A DNA stretch of 64,000 nucleotides from Pyrinomonadaceae bacterium (GTDB lineage Bacteria > Acidobacteriota > Blastocatellia > Pyrinomonadales > Pyrinomonadaceae). Made by a program: the position numbers and the translations under genes. Below are positions 53,797 through 62,911 of the stretch, piece after piece (position 1 is the first letter of the stretch; each line of letters opens with the position of its first letter). The notes below the pieces were generated by a model, which searched no databases, was not told the origin of the DNA, and saw nothing but the letters and a program-made list of their open reading frames with translations. The stretch covers positions 65,536-129,535 of the forward strand of contig JAGOBH010000006.1 of NCBI GenBank assembly GCA_017983495.1. The letters are read 5' to 3'.

Positions 53797-54669
53797 TTAT
53801 TTCGCATACTTCCCGATTATCGCCTCAAGCTTTTTCGCGGTTGCTTCGGGCCAGTGGTCAGGGGCCGTGAAGATCGCGTTCTTGGTGGCGCCCGCGTATT
53901 GGTTCGGCGTAGTTTTGGCCGCGACGCGTTTTACGGCGTCCTTTAGGACGAGCTGGGCGTTGCGGACGTTTTTGTTGAGGTATTCGATGACCATATCGAC
54001 CGTGACGTCGTCGTGGCCGTCGTACCAGCAATCGTAATCGGTGACCAGAGCCATCGTCGCGTAGGCGATCTCGGCCTCGCGGGCGAGCTTGGCTTCCTGC
54101 AGGTTGGTCATGCCGATGACGTCCATGCCCCATTGGCGATAGACGTTCGATTCGGCCTTGGTCGAGAACGCCGGGCCTTCCATACAGATGTACGTGCCAC
54201 CGCGGTGAGTCTTAACGCCGACTTCGCGGCACGACGCCTCGAGGATGTCGCCAAGTTCGTTACAAACCGGGTGAGCGAACGTAATATGCCCGACGATGCC
54301 TTCGCCAAAAAAGGTCGATTCCTTGGCACGGTCACGCGTGCGGTCGAAGAACTGGTCGGGGATAACAAAATCCGTCGGTGCGTACTGTTCCTGCAAACTG
54401 CCGACGGCCGAGACCGACAAGATGTACTCGACCCCGAGCAGTTTCATCGCGTAGATGTTCGCACGGTACGGAAGTTCGCTCGGGGTAAATTTGTGCCCGC
54501 GTGCATGCCGCGGCAGAAACGCCACCGTAACTCCATCCAACTCCCCAAGAATGAACGCGTCCGATGGCTTGCCAAACGGCGTGTCCACCTCGATCTCACG
54601 CACATTCGCCAGTTCCGGCATCTGATACAACCCAGAGCCGCCGATAATTCCGATATTTACTTTTTCCAT
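53797..54669 (-). CDS. mtnP: S-methyl-5'-thioadenosine phosphorylase
   Basis: 290 residues from ATG 54669. Nucleoside phosphorylase fold: [14 protein letters not shown] (phosphate loop), [64 protein letters not shown] and [13 protein letters not shown] (purine site), [13 protein letters not shown]. It cleaves methylthioadenosine to adenine and methylthioribose-1-phosphate in methionine salvage. The upstream 14-residue extension lacks support. It follows an exported protein gene by 11 bp. Confidence 0.94.
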   Translation of the reverse strand: MEKVNIGIIGGSGLYQMPELANVREIEVDTPFGKPSDAFILGELDGVTVAFLPRHARGHKFTPSELPYRANIYAMKLLGVEYILSVSAVGSLQEQYAPTDFVIPDQFFDRTRDRAKESTFFGEGIVGHITFAHPVCNELGDILEASCREVGVKTHRGGTYICMEGPAFSTKAESNVYRQWGMDVIGMTNLQEAKLAREAEIAYATMALVTDYDCWYDGHDDVTVDMVIEYLNKNVRNAQLVLKDAVKRVAAKTTPNQYAGATKNAIFTAPDHWPEATAKKLEAIIGKYAK

Positions 54670-54679
54670 TGATCTTGAT

Positions 54680-55183
54680 CTATTTCTTTCCAGTGCAATT
54701 TGCAGCTTCAACTAATGCCTTCAATTCTCCCTTATCGCGTTTAACTATAAGGTCATCCATTGCGGGGAAGCGAGTCTTTGGTTTTTCGGCAATAATCGCT
54801 TCATAGGCCTTTAGAGCACTCTCGATCCCTGCAAGTTGAGCAGAGTTCTCGTCGTCTTTTTTATCAGGATTCTCCAGCTTAAATGCGGCCATGCCGATAG
54901 TGTATTGGCCTATCAGCTCAGTGCTATTCTTGTTCTTCTTTTCAAGCAGCGGCTGCATCAGATCACCTCCACAAACCACCACACTGACCTGATCGGTTTC
55001 AATAACAAAGCCAACGGCCCAACCTCGTATGCCCTTGGCGTCCTTATCGAGCGGCTTTGCTTCGAGAAACCGAGCGGCTTTGATCAACATGTCACGGTCC
55101 TTCTGCTTTTGGTCTTGTGCCAACGCGATCGAGGCCGCCATACAAACGAAAACGAGGGAAAATAGAAGAGTTAGTTTTTTCAT
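54680..55183 (-). CDS. Exported protein, unknown
   Basis: 167 residues, signal peptide [22 protein letters not shown]. The mature chain is helical and charged ([39 protein letters not shown]), with an internal strand [18 protein letters not shown] containing Cys and a terminal CTGKK Cys that could pair. It resembles small TPR-like periplasmic proteins. Neighbour of mtnP on the same strand. Function unknown. Confidence 0.6.
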   Translation of the reverse strand: MKKLTLLFSLVFVCMAASIALAQDQKQKDRDMLIKAARFLEAKPLDKDAKGIRGWAVGFVIETDQVSVVVCGGDLMQPLLEKKNKNSTELIGQYTIGMAAFKLENPDKKDDENSAQLAGIESALKAYEAIIAEKPKTRFPAMDDLIVKRDKGELKALVEAANCTGKK

Positions 55184-55204
55184 TATGCATTCACTCCAGG
55201 TTAT

Positions 55205-56038
55205 TTAGCTGACGACTACTATCTTCCCACTAACCTCCGTCAGCGTGCAAAGTGGCTCGTGCGTGTCGTGATAGAAAAGACAAAGCCAAGTTTCACGCAC
55301 GGCCTGCGGGAGGATCTTTTTCTTGAATTCCAACGTCTCGACCGGGTAAAGGTCAAATCCCGCGATCCACGCCGGTGACAGGTGATGCCGCGTCGGGATC
55401 AGATCGGCGAAACCGTATAGCGTTCGCCCGCCGCTCTCCAACCGGACGGTCTGCATCGTCTCGGAATGGCCGCGAACCTGTTCGATCTTGAGGCCGGGGA
55501 CGACTTCGTATTCGTCGGGCATCAGCTCAAGCTGGCCGGATTCTTGTACGGGCCGCCAATTGTCGGGCAGATAGCTGGCACGGTCGCGTTCGTGCGGATT
55601 CTCGGCGTGTTCAAACTCGGAACGTGAAACAAGATATCGGGCGTTTGGGAATTGCGGACGCAGGCTGGCAGCCTGCGTTCCGACGGTGTTTCCGCCGGCG
55701 TGGTCGAAATGGAGGTGCGTGTTGACGACGATCGTGATGTCTTCGGGGCGGCTGCCGGTGATCTCGAACAGCGATTCGGCAAACGGGCGTTTGCGGTCGA
55801 TACCGTACATCGCGGTTTTCCGCGGGGTCCATTTTTCGCCGATGCCTGTTTCGACGAGAATACGTTCTTTACCGGTGTCGATAAAGAGGCAATTCATGTT
55901 CATCGCGATCCGATTTAGGTCATCGGGCGGACAAACACGCTCCCAAACAACGCGAGGGACGACTCCGAACATCGCCCCTCCGTCTAATTTGAATTCCGTA
56001 TCGGGAATGATCCCGATACGGTAATCGCCAAATTCCAT
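55205..56038 (-). CDS. Metallo-beta-lactamase-fold hydrolase
   Basis: 277 residues. Zinc motif HLHFDH in VVNTHLHFDHAGGNT (about 111), then VRGHSETMQTV and the late Asp/His residues in LYGFADLIPTRHHL. The opening YRIGIIPDTEFKLDGGAMFG and the substrate loop resemble N-acyl-homoserine-lactone lactonases and related MBL hydrolases; the substrate is not determinable. Its ATG overlaps the stop of the upstream PPIase gene by one base (TAATG), showing translational coupling. Confidence 0.87.
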   Translation of the reverse strand: MEFGDYRIGIIPDTEFKLDGGAMFGVVPRVVWERVCPPDDLNRIAMNMNCLFIDTGKERILVETGIGEKWTPRKTAMYGIDRKRPFAESLFEITGSRPEDITIVVNTHLHFDHAGGNTVGTQAASLRPQFPNARYLVSRSEFEHAENPHERDRASYLPDNWRPVQESGQLELMPDEYEVVPGLKIEQVRGHSETMQTVRLESGGRTLYGFADLIPTRHHLSPAWIAGFDLYPVETLEFKKKILPQAVRETWLCLFYHDTHEPLCTLTEVSGKIVVVS

Positions 56039-57513
56039 TACTTCTTGGTCTCAGCTTTCTTAGGTGCCGGCGGAGCAGCTTTGCCCGGAGCGGCTGGCTT
56101 GCCCGGTTCGTCCGATTCGGCTCCCGGAGGCGGCTGCATCTGCTGCATTTGCTGCATCTGACGCTGCTGCATCTGTTTCATCTGCTCTTCAGACACTTCC
56201 GGAACAGTGAAGTCAGCAGGCACCTGAACATTGTTAGCTGCAACGATCTTGTCGACTAATTCTTTTTCCCGCTGAGTCTCAAGCTTATTGCGAACAAATT
56301 CCCTAACAGGCATTTCCGGTGCGTTCGGATTTTCCGGATCTTTGAAGTTGGTCGAGATCAGGATGTGGCGAGCATCGTAGGTCTCAGCAGTAGCACCGTC
56401 CTTTTTGCCAAGCTTACGCTCGAGCTTGATGATGTGAAAGCCGAAATCGGTTTCGACGAGCTCAGGGCTGATCTGTCCCGGCTCGAGAGCCAGAGCGGCG
56501 TTCTCAAACGGTGCGACCATCCGGCCCTTAGGAATGTCCGAGTAGAGACCGCCTTTGCCGGTGCCCTCGGGCGATTTATTGCCGGGATCCTGTGAATATT
56601 CGTTAGCAAGTGTGGCAAAATCTTCACCGGCCTTGGCACGATTAAGGATCTCCTGAGCCTTTGCCCTTTTCTCGGCGGGGCTGAATTCCGGATTAGCGGC
56701 GATAAACTTATCGATGTCCTCATCGGTGACCTTCAACTTTTCAGTGAGGGTTTCCGAGAAGATCTTTGCGAGAAACTGTGCCTGCTGCAGTTTTACCTGA
56801 AGATTGATACGGTTGACGAGTTCCTTCGGAACTTCGCCCGCGGCCGCTTTGGTCTCAAATTCTTTTTGGTAAATGCGGATCTTCGCGAAAACATCCTTAG
56901 CCTGCGTCTTCTCTTCTTCCGAGATCTCGCGGTTTGCCATTTCCGGATTACTGGCCTTTAGCAAAGCGATCTTGGTATTGAGAAAATCCTCAAACTCGGC
57001 AGCATGTGTACGCGATTCAGCCGGTGTTCCGAGCCCGAGTTTGTCCATCAGGCCTGCAAAGCCGCCTCTCGGAGCTTCGGGAGAGTTGTCCTGGCCCCAA
57101 TACTGATTGATCATGTCCTCAGTAATAAAACCGAACGGAGGCATCGGGCCCTTGTCCTTATTCATCTCGCGGTCATAATTGACAGCGGTGATCTCGGCCT
57201 TGATATTCTCAAGCTCTTGCTTGTTATTCGGTTCCTCGGTCAGACGGTCTGCCTTGGCCTGGCTGGCGAACGCGAGCAACTGCTTGAGGCTCTCGATCTG
57301 CTGCTTTTTCAGCTCCGGATCCTCTTTCAATCGCTTGAGGATCGTCGGATTTTGCTTGGAAACATCGGCCAGCAGCATCTCGACCTCTTCGCGAGTGATC
57401 TGGTTAAACGACTCAGTCGAATGACCGCCTACTTTTTTCTTCCAAACGACAAGCCCGGCACCGATCGCGATGATCACACCGACCAAAATAAGACCTTTAG
57501 TTAAATTACTCAA
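56038..57513 (-). CDS. Membrane-anchored SurA/PrsA-type peptidyl-prolyl isomerase
   Basis: 491 residues with TTG start at 57513. One N-terminal anchor (5-25, LILVGVIIAIGAGLVVW). A long helical chaperone part (30-270) precedes a parvulin domain (about 270-390: ANEYSQDPGNKSPEGTGKGG, GQISPELVETDFGFHIIKLE, DARHILIST). The C-terminal 50 residues are a Gln/Met-rich run (QMQQRQMQQMQQMQ) followed by a Pro/Ala/Lys tail. It probably folds outer-membrane or secreted proteins in the periplasm. No Shine-Dalgarno better than GAGGA at long spacing was seen. Confidence 0.88.
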   Translation of the reverse strand: MSNLTKGLILVGVIIAIGAGLVVWKKKVGGHSTESFNQITREEVEMLLADVSKQNPTILKRLKEDPELKKQQIESLKQLLAFASQAKADRLTEEPNNKQELENIKAEITAVNYDREMNKDKGPMPPFGFITEDMINQYWGQDNSPEAPRGGFAGLMDKLGLGTPAESRTHAAEFEDFLNTKIALLKASNPEMANREISEEEKTQAKDVFAKIRIYQKEFETKAAAGEVPKELVNRINLQVKLQQAQFLAKIFSETLTEKLKVTDEDIDKFIAANPEFSPAEKRAKAQEILNRAKAGEDFATLANEYSQDPGNKSPEGTGKGGLYSDIPKGRMVAPFENAALALEPGQISPELVETDFGFHIIKLERKLGKKDGATAETYDARHILISTNFKDPENPNAPEMPVREFVRNKLETQREKELVDKIVAANNVQVPADFTVPEVSEEQMKQMQQRQMQQMQQMQPPPGAESDEPGKPAAPGKAAPPAPKKAETKK

Positions 57514-57561
57514 TTTCCGACGTCCTCACTTACAAAAAAATCTATTTATTGCCAAACGGTT

Positions 57562-57604
57562 ATAATAACAAACACCGGGCGAATTCACCACTTAAATTGC
57601 CCGG
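57562..57604 (-). terminator. Candidate terminator of the mce/meaB pair
   Basis: Stem accgggc (57574-57580) with gcccggt (57598-57604, overlapping the last mce codons). On the minus strand it is followed by GTTTGTTATTAT. Confidence 0.5.
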
Positions 57605-57999
57605 TCTTGCGTTTGGACCAATTCGAGCAAAACACCGCCGCTCGCGGCCGGATGTACGAATGCGACCAGACAGCCCTCAGCACCGACCCGCGGCGATTCG
57701 TCAATGAGCCGCATACCCTGTTCTTTTAGCCGGGCAAGCGATGCCACAATATCGTCGACCTCGACGGCAATATGGTGAATGCCGCCGCCGCGTTTTTCCA
57801 GAAACTTGCTGATCGGCGAGTCGTCAGATGTCGGTTCGAGCAGTTCGACACGGCTTTCGCCAATCGGCAGCATCGCAACTCGGACCTTCTGATCCTCGAC
57901 GACCTCCGTGTGAACATTCTCGAGCCCCAGCGCGTCCGACCAGAATTTTAGGGCATCATCAATACCGTTGGTCGCAATTCCAAGATGGTTGATCTTCAT
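57592..57999 (-). CDS. mce: Methylmalonyl-CoA epimerase
   Basis: 135 residues, VOC fold: NHLGIATNGIDDALKFWSD (His metal ligand), RVELLEPTSDDSPISKFLEKRG, GIHHIAVEVDDI and GVLLELVQ with the final Glu ligand. It interconverts (2S)- and (2R)-methylmalonyl-CoA, feeding the B12-dependent mutase whose large subunit lies at 38.1-39.7 kb. It starts 6 bp after meaB stops, so the two form an operon for propionate or branched-chain/odd-chain metabolism. Confidence 0.94.
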   Translation of the reverse strand: MKINHLGIATNGIDDALKFWSDALGLENVHTEVVEDQKVRVAMLPIGESRVELLEPTSDDSPISKFLEKRGGGIHHIAVEVDDIVASLARLKEQGMRLIDESPRVGAEGCLVAFVHPAASGGVLLELVQTQDRAI

Positions 58000-58005
58000 A
58001 TACGT

Positions 58006-58962
58006 TTAAGTTTTGGGCTGAGGACGACCTATCAATAATTCCTCAACTGCCGAATACGGGTCGATCGTCTTGGATGCGATCTTCCCAGCCAGATCGTCCA
58101 ATTGGTCGACGGTCCCATTTTGGTTCATGAGGTCTGATAAGAGGCGTTCTTGCAGCAGCTCGGTAAGCCGCCATTTTGCGATCGCCTTACGGCGGACAGC
58201 ACTGCCTTCGCCGCTTGTTTGAAATGCATAATACGATTCAACAGCAGCCGAAAGATCTTCTATTCCTTTGTTTTCTGTAGCGATCGTGCGGACGATCGGC
58301 GGTTGCCACATATCGGGGCGATGAGCGAGACTGAGCAGTGCTTCAAGCTCTTTTTGTGTGCGAAGAACGCCTTCGCGGTCGGCTTTGTTGATGACAAAAA
58401 CATCGCCGATCTCCATGATCCCGGCCTTGATCGCCTGTATGTCATCGCCCATGCCGGGTACGAGCACAACAACCGAAACGTCCGCGGTTTTGACGATCTC
58501 GACCTCGTCCTGTCCAACACCGACGGTCTCGACGATCACTTTATCAAAGCCCGCAGCGTCCAGTATCGCAACCGCATCGACCGTCGCACGCGAGAGCCCG
58601 CCGAGATTGCCGCGGGTAGCCATCGAGCGGATAAATATGTTTTTATCGAGGCCGATCGTTCCCATGCGGATGCGGTCACCAAGGATAGCTCCACCCGAAA
58701 ACGGGCTCGACGGGTCGATGCAGATGATACCGACTTTTTCGCCGCGATCTTTGTAATAGAGAGCAAGCTTATCGACCAACGAAGATTTGCCCGCACCGGG
58801 CGAGCCGGTAATGCCGACAACGATCGCCTTGCCCGTATGCGGAAAAACGGTACGCATTAGTTCCGCCGCGTCGGCTGCACCACTCTCGACCCGCGTGATC
58901 GCACGGGCGATCGAACGCGTTTCACCTTTCAGGAGATTTTCTATCAGTTCGGAATTCGACAT
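58006..58962 (-). CDS. meaB: Methylmalonyl-CoA mutase-associated GTPase MeaB
   Basis: 318 residues from ATG 58962. G3E-type GTPase: Walker A GITGSPGAGKSSLVDKL (about 50), IDPSSPFSGGAILGDRIRM (switch region), ETVGVGQDEVEI, and the guanine motif NKADREG. It loads and protects adenosylcobalamin in methylmalonyl-CoA mutase using GTP. Directly upstream of mce. The in-frame extension to 59010 has no supporting start signals. Confidence 0.94.
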   Translation of the reverse strand: MSNSELIENLLKGETRSIARAITRVESGAADAAELMRTVFPHTGKAIVVGITGSPGAGKSSLVDKLALYYKDRGEKVGIICIDPSSPFSGGAILGDRIRMGTIGLDKNIFIRSMATRGNLGGLSRATVDAVAILDAAGFDKVIVETVGVGQDEVEIVKTADVSVVVLVPGMGDDIQAIKAGIMEIGDVFVINKADREGVLRTQKELEALLSLAHRPDMWQPPIVRTIATENKGIEDLSAAVESYYAFQTSGEGSAVRRKAIAKWRLTELLQERLLSDLMNQNGTVDQLDDLAGKIASKTIDPYSAVEELLIGRPQPKT

Positions 58963-59002
58963 TGCATTTAGCCTAAACCACGATTTTCTCATTCTTTCAA
59001 CA

Positions 59003-59037
59003 GAAAACAAAAATGGCGAGCCGTGAGACCCGCCATT
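59003..59037 (-). terminator. Intrinsic terminator of the DinB-like gene
   Basis: Stem aatggcg (59012-59018) with cgccatt (59031-59037), then on the minus strand TTTTTGTTTTC. Confidence 0.7.
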
Positions 59038-59063
59038 CTAAGTTTGCGAACGTGATTTACCGA

Positions 59064-59588
59064 TTACATTTGGCCTTCGTCTGCCGACGGGCCGTAGATC
59101 GACGGCACCGGAATATCGTTGAGACGAAGATAAACCGAAAGCTGGCCTCGATGATGGATGATGTGATTCATCACAAACGAGCGCATGACCGCAACTTTGG
59201 GCATCGTCATGTAGACCACGTCACCGTTTCGCATAGTCCAGTCGGTCAAAAACGTCTCGTCCGACGTCTCTCCGATGATGATCTTTGCCTTGGCAATGTG
59301 ATCGTCGAAAAAGGCGAGAAGCTGTTCGCTCGACGCCGGCTCAAACGGCGTGAAGTCCATGGTCGAAAAATCCAAAACGTCGCTCTTTAGCGTCTCTTTT
59401 GTCCAACCGAACATCTCAGCGACATGGACCGCGAGACGTCCCATGGTCATCGATTTATCGTGGGGCTTCCAACCAAACTTATCCGCCGGGACTCGTTCAA
59501 GAACCTGTCGGGTCACCTTCGCTTCGTTATCCAATTCTGCCAAAAATGCTGTCGCCAAACGGCCAGTGCTCGTACCTGTTGAACTCAT
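59064..59588 (-). CDS. DinB-family four-helix metal-binding protein
   Basis: 174 residues from ATG 59588 (AGGAGA upstream on the minus strand). Four-helix bundle with His ligands: LAVHVAEMFGW and the HHRGQLSVYLR motif in MNHIIHHRGQLS, typical of DinB/YfiT-like proteins. These bind zinc or nickel and often act as thiol transferases or stress proteins; the true role here is unknown. A terminator follows at once. Confidence 0.88.
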   Translation of the reverse strand: MSSTGTSTGRLATAFLAELDNEAKVTRQVLERVPADKFGWKPHDKSMTMGRLAVHVAEMFGWTKETLKSDVLDFSTMDFTPFEPASSEQLLAFFDDHIAKAKIIIGETSDETFLTDWTMRNGDVVYMTMPKVAVMRSFVMNHIIHHRGQLSVYLRLNDIPVPSIYGPSADEGQM

Positions 59589-59724
59589 AAAAGATCTCCT
59601 GTGTTTGAATTTAGAACAAGACAATACCACATGTGTTGCAGAGATGCAACATGAAACAATGATTTATTTCGGCATCCAGAATCTTTCGGCGTCACGGCCT
59701 CTGAACCATTTTGGCATCTATTTA

Positions 59725-60870
59725 TCACAGAGCCTTGAGTAAGTTCTTTGCGATCACCATTCGTTGTATTTCGGACGTGCCTTCGCCGATGGTGCAGAGT
59801 TTTGAGTCGCGCCAGTATTTTTCAGCAGGGTAATCCTTGGTGTAACCGTAGCCGCCGTGGATCTGAACGCTCTCTTCGGATACGCGGACGGCAGTTTCCG
59901 AGGCGTATAGTTTCGCCATGGCCGACTTCTGCGTTACAGGCTTTCCGGCGTCCTTGGTCGCGGCGGCCTGAAGCGTCAATAGCCGCGAACATTCGATCTG
60001 CGTCGCCATGTCGGCAAGCTTGAATTGGATCGTCTGAAATTCGGCAATTGCCTTACCGAACTGGTGCCGTTCCTTGGCGTATTTGACCGCTGCCTCATAC
60101 GCTCCCTGAGCGATGCCGACCGACAGTGCGGCGATCGAGATGCGGCCGCCGTCGAGTACCTGCATGGACTGTTTGAAGCCCTCACCCTCATTGCCGAGAC
60201 GATTTGCGTCCGCGACGATGCAATCCTCGAACACGACCGAGGCCGTCTCGGACGCTCGCATTCCGAGCTTGTTTTCCTTTTTATCGGATCGAAAGCCATC
60301 CATTGACTTGTCGAAGATAAATGCCGAGATACCGTGAGTTCCTTTTGACCTGTCGGTAACGGCAACGGCGACGAGAGTGTTGCATGCGATGGCGTGAGTT
60401 ATGAAGTTCTTTGAACCGTTGACCTTCCAGCCTTCATCGGTCCGCACGGCATTTGTGCGTGTTCCCGACGCGTCCGAACCGGCCTGCGATTCGGTCAATC
60501 CCCACGCCCCAAAGCTCTCGCCGGTGACGAGCGGAATGAGATATTTTTGCTTTTGGTCCTCACTGCCGAACATGTAGATGTGATTCGAGCAAAGCGAATT
60601 GTGAGCGGCGACCGAGAGGCCGACCGAGCCACAGACCCTACCGAGTTCCTCGATGATCGTTGCGTATTCGACATAGCCCATGCCGGCGCCGCCGTAATTT
60701 TCGGGAAAAAGTACGCCCATCAGGCCGAGCTCGGCTAGCTTGGGCCGCAGTTCCTCGGGGAAATGCTGCGTCTCGTCCCATTCCATTACATGCGGTTTGA
60801 TCTCGCTCTCGGCAAACTCGCGAATGCTGTATTTGATCTGTAACTGCTCTTCGGATAGCTCAAAGTTCAT
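59725..60870 (-). CDS. Acyl-CoA dehydrogenase
   Basis: 381 residues from ATG 60870. FAD enzyme of beta-oxidation: [19 protein letters not shown] start, [15 protein letters not shown] and GSKNFITHA (FAD/substrate loops), ACAD signature [21 protein letters not shown], and the end [38 protein letters not shown]. The terminal GEGTSEIQ segment holds the catalytic Glu of the short/medium-chain type. Transfers electrons to ETF. Fits with the propionate pathway genes beside it. The upstream extension (to 60939) is not supported. Confidence 0.94.
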   Translation of the reverse strand: MNFELSEEQLQIKYSIREFAESEIKPHVMEWDETQHFPEELRPKLAELGLMGVLFPENYGGAGMGYVEYATIIEELGRVCGSVGLSVAAHNSLCSNHIYMFGSEDQKQKYLIPLVTGESFGAWGLTESQAGSDASGTRTNAVRTDEGWKVNGSKNFITHAIACNTLVAVAVTDRSKGTHGISAFIFDKSMDGFRSDKKENKLGMRASETASVVFEDCIVADANRLGNEGEGFKQSMQVLDGGRISIAALSVGIAQGAYEAAVKYAKERHQFGKAIAEFQTIQFKLADMATQIECSRLLTLQAAATKDAGKPVTQKSAMAKLYASETAVRVSEESVQIHGGYGYTKDYPAEKYWRDSKLCTIGEGTSEIQRMVIAKNLLKAL

Positions 60871-60986
60871 AATTAGATACGTATAACAAACGATTATGAT
60901 GACATAAGGGGAGCTTTTTCGGCAAATTTCAGTTGTCAAAATCGAAGGCTTGCCGTCTTGGGTCCCGAAGGACTAAACTCGGCTTT

Positions 60987-61427
60987 ATGGAATGGAAAGA
61001 AAATCTGCTGACGACTGACGCACAGGTCCGCGAGTTACTAGAAAACACAAAGACCATCGCGGTACTCGGTATAAAGCCGGAGACACACGCGGGACAACCT
61101 GCGTTTTACGTCGCGAAGTATATGCAGGAAGCGGGTTACGACATCATTCCGGTGCCGGTCTATTATCCGGATGTGACAGAGATACTCGGCGAGCCGGTGT
61201 ATCGTGACCTGGAAAAAGTTCCGGTCGAGATCGATCTGTTGAATGTGTTTCGGCGGCCGGATGACATTCGCAAGCACACGTTCGAGATCCTTGCGAAAAA
61301 GCCAAAGGCGGTGTGGTTTCAGCTTGGGATACGCAATGACGAGGTCGCCGAACGCCTTGCCGAAGCCGGGATCAAAGTCGTCCAGGATCTGTGCCTGATG
61401 GTCGAGCACCGGGCATTGTTAGGTTGA
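60987..61427 (+). CDS. CoA-binding-domain protein (YccU-like)
   Basis: 146 residues from ATG 60987. Rossmann-like CoA-binding fold: TIAVLGIKPETHAGQPAFYVAKYM, YDIIPVPVYYPDVTEILG, VDLLNVFRRP-like segment, KAVWFQLGIRNDEVA and VQDLCLMVEH with the family's conserved Cys. These single-domain relatives of succinyl-CoA synthetase subunits bind CoA; their job is not established. It is the only plus-strand gene of the last 10 kb and is divergent from the acyl-CoA dehydrogenase. Confidence 0.88.
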   Translation: MEWKENLLTTDAQVRELLENTKTIAVLGIKPETHAGQPAFYVAKYMQEAGYDIIPVPVYYPDVTEILGEPVYRDLEKVPVEIDLLNVFRRPDDIRKHTFEILAKKPKAVWFQLGIRNDEVAERLAEAGIKVVQDLCLMVEHRALLG

Positions 61428-62186
61428 TCAGCTTACGCGTCGACGCGGAGCACTCTTTTTGCCGGTCGGATTTGTACGAAAAGCTTCCAACTCTTCCTCA
61501 GTAAGCGGTCGGCTCGTTCCGACCGGGAGATAACGGTCGGCGATCGGCCCGATCGAAATACGTTTTAATTTGACGACAGAATTCCCAATTGCGTCGAACA
61601 TTTTTCTGATCTGCTGATTGTGCCCTTCGAACAGTGTTACCTCAAACCAGCCGTTCTTATCGGTCGATTTCAGTTCCTTGATCTCAGCCGGGGCGGTCTT
61701 AAACCCATCCTCAAGCACGATGCCGCGACGCAGTTTGTTGATCGCGTTGGCGTTTGGCAAACCTTTGACCTTGACGTCATAGACCTTGGGGATCTGCTTT
61801 GACGATGCGACATAGTTTGTAAAATCGCCGTCATTTGTCAGGATGATCAGGCCCTCGGTGTTGTAGTCGAGACGTCCGACGGGATGCAGTCGGGCACGGC
61901 TTTTGACCAAATCGGTGACGAGTTTGCGGCCCTCAGGATCGGCGGCACTTGAAAGATATCCTTTTGGCTTGTTGAGCAGAACGTAAACGTTTGGCCGATG
62001 CTGGATCTTTGCGTTGATGAGCTTACCGCGAACCTTAATGTGATCTTTTTCGGGGTCAGCTTTAGTGCCGAGTTCGGTAATGACGGTGCCGTTTACCGTG
62101 ACTTCGCCGGCGAGAATTATCTGCTCTGACGCACGCCGCGAAGCGATGCCGGCCTGGGCTATTAGTTTTTGTAGTCTTTCCTGCAT
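61428..62186 (-). CDS. rluB: Ribosomal large-subunit pseudouridine synthase, RsuA/RluB family
   Basis: 252 residues from ATG 62186. S4 RNA-binding domain at the N-terminus (MQERLQKLIAQAGIASRRAS), then the synthase domain with catalytic Asp in GRLDYNTEGLIILTNDG, and FEGHNQQIRKMFDAIG. It converts a uridine in rRNA (23S 2605 for RluB) to pseudouridine; RluE/RsuA specificity cannot be excluded. The C-terminus is basic. It lies downstream of scpB, as in many bacteria. Confidence 0.9.
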   Translation of the reverse strand: MQERLQKLIAQAGIASRRASEQIILAGEVTVNGTVITELGTKADPEKDHIKVRGKLINAKIQHRPNVYVLLNKPKGYLSSAADPEGRKLVTDLVKSRARLHPVGRLDYNTEGLIILTNDGDFTNYVASSKQIPKVYDVKVKGLPNANAINKLRRGIVLEDGFKTAPAEIKELKSTDKNGWFEVTLFEGHNQQIRKMFDAIGNSVVKLKRISIGPIADRYLPVGTSRPLTEEELEAFRTNPTGKKSAPRRRVS

Positions 62187-62198
62187 ACAAGCCATTTC

Positions 62199-62255
62199 AC
62201 CACAGAGGCACAGAGTACACAAAGAAAGCCCTGAGAAAACTCTCTGTGTCCTCCA
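62199..62255. repeat. ACCACAGAGGCACAGAG-type dispersed repeat
   Basis: caccacagaggcacagag (62199-62216) with a partial complement around tctctgtgtcctcc (62241-62254). It occupies the gap between rluB and scpB. Confidence 0.6.
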
Positions 62256-62272
62256 TTTCTATTTGGTGAATC

Positions 62273-62836
62273 CTAGGAAACCAAATCTTCAAAGTCCTCG
62301 ATCGAGGGGAGTTCCGACAGGTCTTTCAATCCGAATTGAATAAGAAAGTCCTTTGACGTGCCGTACATCATCGGGCGGCCGACGGCCTCTTTGCGGCCTT
62401 TGGCGACGATGAGTTTTTTATCGAGCAGGGTTTTGATCGCTGAGGCTGATTGCACTCCGCGGATCTCGAGAATCTCAGGGACGGTGACCGGCTGTTTGTA
62501 GGCGATGACCGCGAGCGTTTCGAGTGAGGCGAGCGAGAGCTTGGCGGACGGCCGTGTTTTCAGGAATTTCCGTACCTCTTCGTGCAGTTCGGTACGGGTG
62601 GCGAGTTGCCATCCGCCGGCGATCTCGCGCACCTGCAGGCCGCTGTCGCGGTCGGCATATTCACGTGAGAGTTCCTCGATCGCCGCCTGGACGCTTTCGC
62701 GTTCTTCGTCGAGCACATCGGCGAGCAACTTTGTCGTGATCGGTTCGTCGGCGACGAAGATCAGTGCCTCGACCAGAGCGACCAGCTCAGCCGGCGTTCG
62801 CGGAGCGTGTTGATTTTCCTGAAGATCTTCAGTCAT
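62273..62836 (-). CDS. scpB: Segregation and condensation protein B
   Basis: 187 residues from ATG 62836. Two winged-helix domains: LVALVEALIFVADEPITTKLLADVL, and LETLAVIAYKQPVTVPEILEIRGV (the best-conserved ScpB stretch), then RPMMYGTSKDFLIQFGL. It binds ScpA to form the kleisin complex that bridges SMC dimers for chromosome compaction. Separated from scpA by a short repeat-containing gap. Confidence 0.94.
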   Translation of the reverse strand: MTEDLQENQHAPRTPAELVALVEALIFVADEPITTKLLADVLDEERESVQAAIEELSREYADRDSGLQVREIAGGWQLATRTELHEEVRKFLKTRPSAKLSLASLETLAVIAYKQPVTVPEILEIRGVQSASAIKTLLDKKLIVAKGRKEAVGRPMMYGTSKDFLIQFGLKDLSELPSIEDFEDLVS

Positions 62837-62850
62837 AGAAATAGAATTTA

Positions 62851-62911
62851 ACAGGATAGACAAGATATGCAGGATAAATCAATCCGACGTTGCTGTATAT
62901 CCTGATCAGGA
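62851..62911. repeat. ACAGGAT repeat, worn copy 2
   Basis: acaggatagacaagatatgcaggat (62851-62875) and tgctgtatatcctgatcagga (62891-62911) form an imperfect palindrome with the vocabulary of the 53158 element. Confidence 0.6.
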
